DNA of 7,358 nt from an uncultured bacterium (lineage in GTDB: Bacteria; Bacillota; Clostridia; Lachnospirales; Lachnospiraceae): the NCBI GenBank assembly GCA_945871045.1, contig CAMBUC010000101.1, positions 1-7,358 on the forward strand, in the 5' to 3' direction. Under the pieces are notes generated by a model that did not search any database, was not told the DNA's origin, and was given only the letters and a program-made list of their open reading frames with translations. Both the position numbers and the translations under genes were made by a program. This document shows positions 1 to 4,666 of this stretch, piece after piece. The number at the start of each line of letters is the position of its first letter. Positions within the stretch are counted from its first letter, which is position 1.

Positions 1-820
1 TTCCCGCAACCAGTGCGATCATCGTATCGATCAATACCACATTGACCGATTCCCCTGTCAGCTTACGCTCCTTGGACAGATAACTTCCGAAGATCTCCAT
101 GGAACCCATACCTACACTTAGCGTGAAAAATGCATGTGTCATGGCAGCAAATAACACATTGCCGATGCCCTGATCCACCATTTTGCCAAAATCCGGAACC
201 AGATAAAAACGCAGACCTTTCGCACTGTCTGCAAGCGTCACGGAACGCACTGCCATCACGATCATCAACACGATGAGCAGGATCATCATGACCTTGCTCA
301 CCCGCTCCACACCCTTTTGTATACCAAAGGAACAGATGCCGATGCACAGGAAAATTACAAGAAGCGTAAACGCCATCATGGTACGGGGATTTTGAAGCAT
401 TCCCAGAAATTCGTTCTCGATCACTTCTACACCTGCGTTTCCGATCCTCCCTGAAGCCATGACATATACGTAATAGATCATCCAGCCTGCAACCATCGTA
501 TAAAACATCATGAGCAGATAGTTTCCGGAGAAACCGAACCATTTAAAATGGTGCCATCTGGTTTCCTCCGGCTCCAGCGTCGTCAGCGCCGTACCGATAC
601 TGCTATTGCTTCCCCGACCGATAGCAAACTCACAGATGAGAATCGGTATCCCCATTACAGCCAGACAGACCAGATAGATCAAAATAAATGCCGCCCCACC
701 ATACATTCCGCAAATATACGGAAACTTCCAGACATTTCCCAGTCCTACCGCACAGCCGGCGGATACCAGAATAAAGCCCAGCCTTGATGCAAATTTTTCA
801 CGGTTTTTGTTTTCACTCAA
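1..820 (-). CDS. Sodium:neurotransmitter symporter (NSS/SNF) family transporter, N-terminal 273 residues (partial)
   Basis: Reading the minus strand from a TTG at 820 gives 273 open codons to the window edge; the C-terminal part lies outside. The protein starts MSENKNREKFASRLGFIL and shows the family's TM1 signature AGCAVGLGNVWKFPY (residues 21-35), then GIPILICEFAIGRG (57-70). A TM3-like YYVY stretch lies at 116-119 and the TM6 block FFTLSVGMGSMEIFGSYLSK at 231-250. T233 aligns with the LeuT TM6 threonine that helps bind sodium. Family members are inner-membrane symporters that import amino acids or related amines with Na+; the substrate cannot be told from this fragment. A cysteine (C23) and a lysine (K32) stand where LeuT has asparagine and the outer-gate arginine. 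TTG is preferred because the upstream in-frame path closes quickly (the ATG at 840 reads into a stop) and a perfect GGAGGAG lies 7 nt before it. Full members are about 440-520 residues, so roughly half is seen. Confidence 0.93.
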   Translation of the reverse strand, partial: MSENKNREKFASRLGFILVSAGCAVGLGNVWKFPYICGMYGGAAFILIYLVCLAVMGIPILICEFAIGRGSNSSIGTALTTLEPEETRWHHFKWFGFSGNYLLMMFYTMVAGWMIYYVYVMASGRIGNAGVEVIENEFLGMLQNPRTMMAFTLLVIFLCIGICSFGIQKGVERVSKVMMILLIVLMIVMAVRSVTLADSAKGLRFYLVPDFGKMVDQGIGNVLFAAMTHAFFTLSVGMGSMEIFGSYLSKERKLTGESVNVVLIDTMIALVAG

Positions 821-827
821 AACAGAA

Positions 828-834
828 CTCCTCC
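828..834 (-). promoter_or_regulatory. Strong ribosome binding site that decides the TTG start of the symporter
   Basis: GGAGGAG on the minus strand is followed by 7 nt and TTG. It is near-perfectly complementary to the 16S anti-Shine-Dalgarno sequence. No ATG or GTG in the correct frame lies at a comparable distance. Confidence 0.8.
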
Positions 835-854
835 AAACATCATTTTGTATAAGT

Positions 855-887
855 ATCGTAACTGTTCAGTACCTTCACAGTCACGAT
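855..887 (-). repeat. Palindromic dispersed repeat, copy 1 (in the symporter leader)
   Basis: The arms ATCGTAACTGT (855-865) and ACAGTCACGAT (877-887) pair over 11 positions around an 11-nt loop. The single non-Watson-Crick position is G-U if transcribed from the minus strand but A-C from the plus strand, so a minus-strand RNA folds better. The 31 bases 857-887 match 6845-6875 at 28 positions. It ends 37 nt upstream of the symporter start codon. It could be a REP-like extragenic palindrome, the end of a MITE, or a cis-acting RNA element; the sequence alone does not decide. Confidence 0.7.
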
Positions 888-990
888 GAAAAAATCCATG
901 AAAATCGTCTTCGACGATGGGATTTTTTCACTCCTGAATCATGTTTTCACGATCTACGCGGTTCCGCTCCGATCTGTTCTGAACAGTTAC
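858..990. mobile_element. MITE-like element with 12-bp terminal inverted repeats and flanking direct repeats
   Basis: GTAACTGTTCAG at 858-869 is perfectly inverted at 979-990 (CTGAACAGTTAC), bounding 133 bp with no credible coding capacity. AAGTATC lies immediately left (851-857) and again just right (992-998, one base away), like a 7-bp target duplication. The inside holds the palindrome 855-887 and the hairpin 887-930. One end has a relative at 6845-6875, showing that the sequence is dispersed. The alternative is a REP/BIME-like cluster or a plain leader structure; the direct repeat could be chance in A+T-rich DNA. Confidence 0.4.
887..930 (-). terminator. Nested hairpin, possible terminator or attenuator between the kinase gene and the symporter gene
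   Basis: The outer arms TGAAAAAATCC (887-897) and GGATTTTTTCA (920-930) are perfectly complementary over 11 bp. Inside, ATCGTC (904-909) and GACGAT (913-918) form a 6-bp stem with a TTC/GAA triloop. On the minus strand the inner stem is followed by TTTT and then by a six-T run. It could end transcripts coming from the kinase gene, or act within the symporter leader if that leader starts near 990. The outer stem is A+T-rich, so termination strength is uncertain. Confidence 0.45.
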
Positions 991-995
991 AAAGT

Positions 996-1024
996 ATCTT
1001 AATATACACTCATATTTTATTCAA
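996..1024 (-). promoter_or_regulatory. Candidate promoter for the symporter gene
   Basis: On the minus strand TTGAAT (1019-1024) is followed by a 17-bp spacer and TAAGAT (996-1001), each 4 of 6 to the sigma-A consensus. It lies just after the kinase stop codon. If used, the symporter mRNA would have a leader of about 170 nt carrying the hairpins at 855-990. Confidence 0.4.
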
Positions 1025-1053
1025 GCATAATCAGGTCTGTTTCCAAACATCCC

Positions 1054-1980
1054 CTACGGACTGCCCTCTCGAACGCGCAACTGCTTCGGCAAAAAAACAG
1101 AAAACACAGAACCCTTGGAAAGTTCGGAGGACACCTTGATGTATCCTCCCTCTTTACTCACGATCTCCCGTGCCAGATACAGACCGATCCCAACGCCCTT
1201 CTCCTCATAGACCCGGGGAGAACGGTAAAATCGGGCAAATATCTTCGCGGTTTCGTCCTCTGTCATGCCGATCCCAGTGTCCGTCACATCAACACATACA
1301 AACAATTCGTATTCCCGGGTGCTGACCGTGACCAGACCACCGGACGGCGTGTATTTGATCGCATTATCCACGATATTTGAAAGTGCCTCCAGCGTCCATT
1401 TCTGATCAAAAAAAGCAGTCGGTTCTGTGGGGATATCTACCCGAAAGGCCACGCCCTTTTGCCCGGCTTCGGACGCATACGATTGTTCCAGCTGACGAAG
1501 CAGTTCTCCCACCGGATTCTGCTTTGGCGCCACAGCGATGATCCCATTTTCCAGCCGCGAGGTCTTGACTAAGGAAGCGATCAAAAAACTTAGTTTTTCT
1601 GTCTGCGCTTCGATCTGTCCGACGATCCGTCTCGCCCCCTCATCCAGATTCGGTGCTTCTTTTAAGAGCTGCGCATACAATAAAATGTTTGCGATCGGTG
1701 TCTTCGTCTGATGCGAGATATCCGCAATAAATGTTTTGATCCGGTCTTTTTCCTGGTTGACCTGACGAAGCGATGTGCTCCCTGCCGACAGGTAGCGGTA
1801 CATTTTCGCTTCCAACTTTGAGAGCCTTTTTTCGTTAAAGGAGCTCTCTGAAAAGGTATTGTCGATCGCCCCATCGATCATGCGCTCCAAAACGGACATA
1901 ATATTTGACGTCCGCTGATACATCATAACCACAAGTGCAGCCAACACCACGATCACAACAATCAATATAATATACAACAT
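1054..1980 (-). CDS. Sensor histidine kinase, HisKA/HATPase_c type, single N-terminal membrane segment
   Basis: This is a 308-residue membrane kinase that should autophosphorylate and pass phosphate to the regulator encoded just upstream. One hydrophobic segment spans residues 2-20, then a short charged linker with no recognisable sensor domain. The H box DISHQTKTP places the phospho-accepting histidine at H90. The N box NIVDNAIKY is at 202-210, the G1 box DTGIGM at 234-239, the F box FARFY at 248-252 and the G2 box GVGIGL at 262-267, so the catalytic core is complete. The start at 1980 is chosen over an in-frame ATG at 1995 because GGGAG (1989-1993) lies 8 nt before it, while the 1995 codon overlaps the regulator end and has no ribosome site. 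The gap to the regulator stop is 2 nt, implying one transcript and likely translational coupling. The signal sensed is unknown. Confidence 0.95.
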   Translation of the reverse strand: MLYIILIVVIVVLAALVVMMYQRTSNIMSVLERMIDGAIDNTFSESSFNEKRLSKLEAKMYRYLSAGSTSLRQVNQEKDRIKTFIADISHQTKTPIANILLYAQLLKEAPNLDEGARRIVGQIEAQTEKLSFLIASLVKTSRLENGIIAVAPKQNPVGELLRQLEQSYASEAGQKGVAFRVDIPTEPTAFFDQKWTLEALSNIVDNAIKYTPSGGLVTVSTREYELFVCVDVTDTGIGMTEDETAKIFARFYRSPRVYEEKGVGIGLYLAREIVSKEGGYIKVSSELSKGSVFSVFLPKQLRVREGSP

Positions 1981-1982
1981 AT

Positions 1983-2627
1983 TTATTTCTCCCATACATA
2001 ACCGATGCCGTAAACTGTTCGGATGGGCGCATCAGGCAGTTTCTGACGCAGCCGCTTCACCGTTACAGACAGGGCATTCTCTTCTACAAATTCCGCTCCA
2101 TCCGACCAGATCCGCTGAAGCAGCAAATCCCGGGATAAGGTCTGTCCCATATTCTGCACAAACAGCTTTAACAGGCGCTGTTCCGTTTTGCTCAGTTCCA
2201 CCGGCATGTCGCCATCCAGAAACTTCATATGATCAAAATCAAAGGAATAATTCCCCACCGCGACGAAGTTTCCGTCACTCATCCGCCGCCTCGTCACTGC
2301 ATTCACTCTCGCCCGCAGTACTGCCAGAGAAAACGGCTTTGTGATATAGTCATCCGCACCGCTTTCAAGCCCTGTGACAATATCAATTTCCAGATCATTT
2401 GCCGTCAGAAATATGATAGGAACGTGACTGCTCTCCCGGATCATACGACACAGATCCAGTCCGCTTCCATCCGGAAGGTTGACATCGAGGATCACCAGAT
2501 CAATGCTGTCATCAAACAGTTTTTCAGCCTCTTTGAAACCATACGCCTGAACAACCGTCTCGCTGCCAAAGGATAACGCAATCCCCTGATTTAATGCGCG
2601 GTCATCTTCTACCACCAATAACTTCAT
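1983..2627 (-). CDS. OmpR-family two-component response regulator (receiver + winged helix)
   Basis: The protein is 214 residues from the ATG at 2627. The receiver domain has the acidic pair D8-D9, the phospho-acceptor D48 in the segment LVILDVNLP, T75 in FLTAND, and K97 in DDYITKPF, so all residues needed for phosphorylation are present. The C-terminal half is an OmpR/PhoB-type winged helix: VELSKTEQRLLKLFVQN, then VTVKRLRQKL and the closing TVYGIGYVWEK hairpin. An upstream in-frame ATG (2657) would add ten residues, but GGTGAGG at 2633-2639, five nt before 2627, and the conserved start MKLLVVEDD support the shorter form. It is the first gene of the kinase operon and acts as a DNA-binding transcription factor. 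Its targets are not shown by the sequence; the divergent transporter gene is the nearest candidate. Confidence 0.95.
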   Translation of the reverse strand: MKLLVVEDDRALNQGIALSFGSETVVQAYGFKEAEKLFDDSIDLVILDVNLPDGSGLDLCRMIRESSHVPIIFLTANDLEIDIVTGLESGADDYITKPFSLAVLRARVNAVTRRRMSDGNFVAVGNYSFDFDHMKFLDGDMPVELSKTEQRLLKLFVQNMGQTLSRDLLLQRIWSDGAEFVEENALSVTVKRLRQKLPDAPIRTVYGIGYVWEK

Positions 2628-2710
2628 TTTTTCCTCACCAGAATTCCTTTTTTTCAATAATACTTTTGCTGCACAGTCTGAATGCAGATCATTTGCACTT
2701 GCTGCTTTCC

Positions 2711-2739
2711 ATCATAATATAAAACCCCGTTGGATTCAA
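2711..2739 (-). promoter_or_regulatory. Sigma-A-type promoter of the two-component operon
   Basis: On the minus strand TTGAAT (2734-2739), a 17-bp spacer and TATGAT (2711-2716) match the consensus at 4 and 5 of 6 positions. Transcription would start near 2704 and give a leader of about 76 nt before the regulator start. Confidence 0.6.
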
Positions 2740-2793
2740 GCAGCATCACATCATCCATTCGATCAGATCAAACTTAATAATATTAGTTTTTTT

Positions 2794-2807
2794 TGAAAAC
2801 GGCTTTA
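2794..2807 (+). promoter_or_regulatory. Possible catabolite-responsive element (CcpA site)
   Basis: TGAAAACGGCTTTA matches the degenerate cre consensus TGAAANCGNTTNCA except at two positions in the right half. It lies 17 nt upstream of the candidate -35 box of the CstA-type gene. CcpA control would suit a carbon-starvation transporter, but the match is imperfect and CcpA itself is not in the window. Confidence 0.3.
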
Positions 2808-2823
2808 TCTTATTTGGTTGCTC

Positions 2824-2852
2824 TTGATTTTGTTTTTGTAAAGTGATAAAAC
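2824..2852 (+). promoter_or_regulatory. Candidate promoter of the CstA-family transporter gene
   Basis: TTGATT (2824-2829), a 17-bp spacer and TAAAAC (2847-2852) give 4 of 6 matches each, with a leader of roughly 38 nt. A weaker alternative uses TTGTAA (2836-2841) with TATATA (2863-2868), but its spacing is too long. The surrounding DNA is very A+T-rich, so the choice is uncertain. Confidence 0.35.
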
Positions 2853-2896
2853 ATTTTCGAAATATATACCAAAACTAGAAGAAAAGAGGTTAGATT

Positions 2897-4594
2897 ATGA
2901 ATGGTATCTTAATGATGATCATCGCCCTTGTGGTACTGGGAGGCGCTTATCTCCTGTACGGACGTTATCTTCAAAACAAATGGGGCATCGACCCCAATGC
3001 AAAAACTCCTGCCTATGAACTGGAGGATGGTGTGGACTATGTTCCCGCCGACACCAATGTCGTTTTCGGACATCAGTTCGCGTCCATCGCCGGTGCCGGT
3101 CCCATCAACGGACCGATCCAGGCTGCCATCTTCGGCTGGGTCCCGGTTCTCTTATGGATCCTGATCGGTGGCGTGTTCTTCGGTGCCGTACAGGATTTTG
3201 CAGCGATGTATGCATCTGTAAAAAATAAGGGACGTACCATCGGTTACATTATCGAGGAGTACATCGGAAAACTGGGCAAGAAACTGTTTCTGTTATTCTG
3301 CTGGCTCTTCTGCATCCTGGTTATCGCTGCTTTCGCAGATGTCGTAGCAGGAACTTTCAACGGATTTGCTGTGGATGACGCAGGCGTTGTTACCTCAACC
3401 ATCGCAGCAAACGGTGCGGTTGCAACCACTTCGATCTTATTTATCTTGGAGGCAGTTGCACTTGGTTTCATTTTAAAATATGCAAAATTAAATAAATGGG
3501 TCAATACCGGTATCGCCATCGTGATGCTGGTCGCAGCGATCGCCATCGGTCTGAACTGCCCCATTTATCTTTCAAGAAGCACCTGGCATCTCATCGTATT
3601 TGCCTATGTATTGATCGCATGTGTTACTCCGGTATGGGCACTGCTTCAGCCCCGTGATTACTTAAACAGTTACCTTCTGATCTTCATGATCGTGGGCGCT
3701 GTCATCGGTGTATTTGTTTCCAATCCGTCATGCAACCTTTCTGCATTCAACGGATTTAACGTAAATGGACAGTATCTGTTCCCGATCCTGTTCGTAACCA
3801 TCGCCTGTGGTGCTGTTTCCGGTTTCCACTCACTGGTATCTTCCGGAACTGCTTCCAAGCAGATCAAAAACGAAAAGAACATGCTGCCTGTATCTTACGG
3901 TGCCATGCTTATGGAGAGTATGCTTGCTGTTATCGCTCTGATCGCCGTTGCTTCTTTTGCAGACGGTGAGGCTGCTGCACAGGGTCTGACCACGCAGCCC
4001 CAGATTTTCGCAGGTGCAATTGCAAACTTCTTAACAGTCATCGGCTTACCTTATCAGCTCGTATTTACACTGATCACCCTTGCTGTATCCGCATTCGCAC
4101 TGACATCTCTGGACTCCGTAGCACGTGTTGCACGTCTTTCCTTCCAGGAGTTCTTCATCGATGAGGATACTGACATGGAGCACTTAAGCCCCTTCAAGAA
4201 GGTAGTCACAAACGCATGGTTTGCCACCATCATCACACTGATCCTCGCATTCATGCTGGCAAAGGTCGGCTACGCTGAGATCTGGCCGCTGTTTGGATCC
4301 GCAAACCAGCTGCTGTCCGTACTGGCTCTTGTTGCCTGTGCAGTATTCTTAAAGAAGACGAAACGTCAGGGTGTCATGCTGTGGGTTCCCATGTTTTTCA
4401 TGATGGCAGTAACCTTTACCGCACTGACCATGACCATTGTTAAACTTTTCACCGCTCTGACAACCACCGGCCTGACCCTCGGAAGCACCATGCAGCTCAT
4501 CTTTGCTGTACTGCTGCTGATCCTCGGTGTCATCGTTGCCATTCAGGGTATCAAAAAATTAACGGAAAAGACTGACGCAAAACAGGCTGCTTAA
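2897..4594 (+). CDS. cstA: CstA-family carbon starvation protein, probable pyruvate or peptide transporter
   Basis: This 565-residue integral membrane protein has many hydrophobic segments from residue 3 to 552. Family signatures are clear: VVFGHQFASIAGAGPINGP (55-73), GAVQDF (96-101), PVWALLQPRDYL (245-256), GFHSLVSSGTASKQI (309-323), TSLDSVARVARL (403-414) and WPLFGSANQLL (463-473). E. coli CstA and BtsT of this family import pyruvate with protons, and CstA has also been linked to peptide use in starvation. This protein is shorter than E. coli CstA (about 700 residues), as is common in Clostridia, so the substrate is not certain. AGAGG (2885-2889), 7 nt before the ATG, supports the start. 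The gene stands alone, diverges from the two-component operon and ends in a strong terminator. Control by that system or by CcpA is possible by position only. Confidence 0.93.
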   Translation: MNGILMMIIALVVLGGAYLLYGRYLQNKWGIDPNAKTPAYELEDGVDYVPADTNVVFGHQFASIAGAGPINGPIQAAIFGWVPVLLWILIGGVFFGAVQDFAAMYASVKNKGRTIGYIIEEYIGKLGKKLFLLFCWLFCILVIAAFADVVAGTFNGFAVDDAGVVTSTIAANGAVATTSILFILEAVALGFILKYAKLNKWVNTGIAIVMLVAAIAIGLNCPIYLSRSTWHLIVFAYVLIACVTPVWALLQPRDYLNSYLLIFMIVGAVIGVFVSNPSCNLSAFNGFNVNGQYLFPILFVTIACGAVSGFHSLVSSGTASKQIKNEKNMLPVSYGAMLMESMLAVIALIAVASFADGEAAAQGLTTQPQIFAGAIANFLTVIGLPYQLVFTLITLAVSAFALTSLDSVARVARLSFQEFFIDEDTDMEHLSPFKKVVTNAWFATIITLILAFMLAKVGYAEIWPLFGSANQLLSVLALVACAVFLKKTKRQGVMLWVPMFFMMAVTFTALTMTIVKLFTALTTTGLTLGSTMQLIFAVLLLILGVIVAIQGIKKLTEKTDAKQAA

Positions 4595-4609
4595 TTGCAT
4601 AACTGAAAC

Positions 4610-4654
4610 AAAAGGATACGTCTTCCCAATCCAAGAGAAGATGTATCCTTTTTT
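4610..4654. terminator. Bidirectional intrinsic terminator between convergent genes
   Basis: AAAGGATACGTCTTC (4611-4625) pairs with GAAGATGTATCCTTT (4637-4651), with one G-U or mismatch position and an 11-nt loop. On the plus strand the arm runs into six T's after ATCC, ending the CstA-type transcript. On the minus strand the stem is followed by TTTTG, so it can also end the transcript of the gene stopping at 4667. Confidence 0.88.
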
Positions 4655-4666
4655 ATTGCAATTATT

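Noticed and set aside
63..542. Open frame of 159 codons on the minus strand
   Set aside because: It overlaps the symporter in another frame; the symporter frame has clear LeuT-family motifs and this one has none.
548..787. Open frame of 79 codons on the plus strand
   Set aside because: It is antisense to the symporter N-terminus, has no ribosome site and resembles no known protein.
807..1139. Open frame of 110 codons on the plus strand across the symporter/kinase intergenic region
   Set aside because: It overlaps both flanking genes on the other strand and runs through the inverted repeats and hairpin; composition and lack of a ribosome site argue against a gene.
2229..2576. Open frame of 115 codons antisense to the response regulator
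   Set aside because: A shadow of the conserved receiver-domain sequence without its own start signal.
2628..2703. Leader of the two-component operon, considered as a riboswitch
   Set aside because: Only a weak 5-bp stem (CTGCA with TGCAG) and no known riboswitch core or terminator/antiterminator pair.
2775..2785. Perfect palindrome TAATAATATTA in the divergent control region, considered as an operator
   Set aside because: Only A and T, in strongly A+T-rich DNA, so it is likely by chance; OmpR-type regulators usually bind direct repeats, and none convincing was found.
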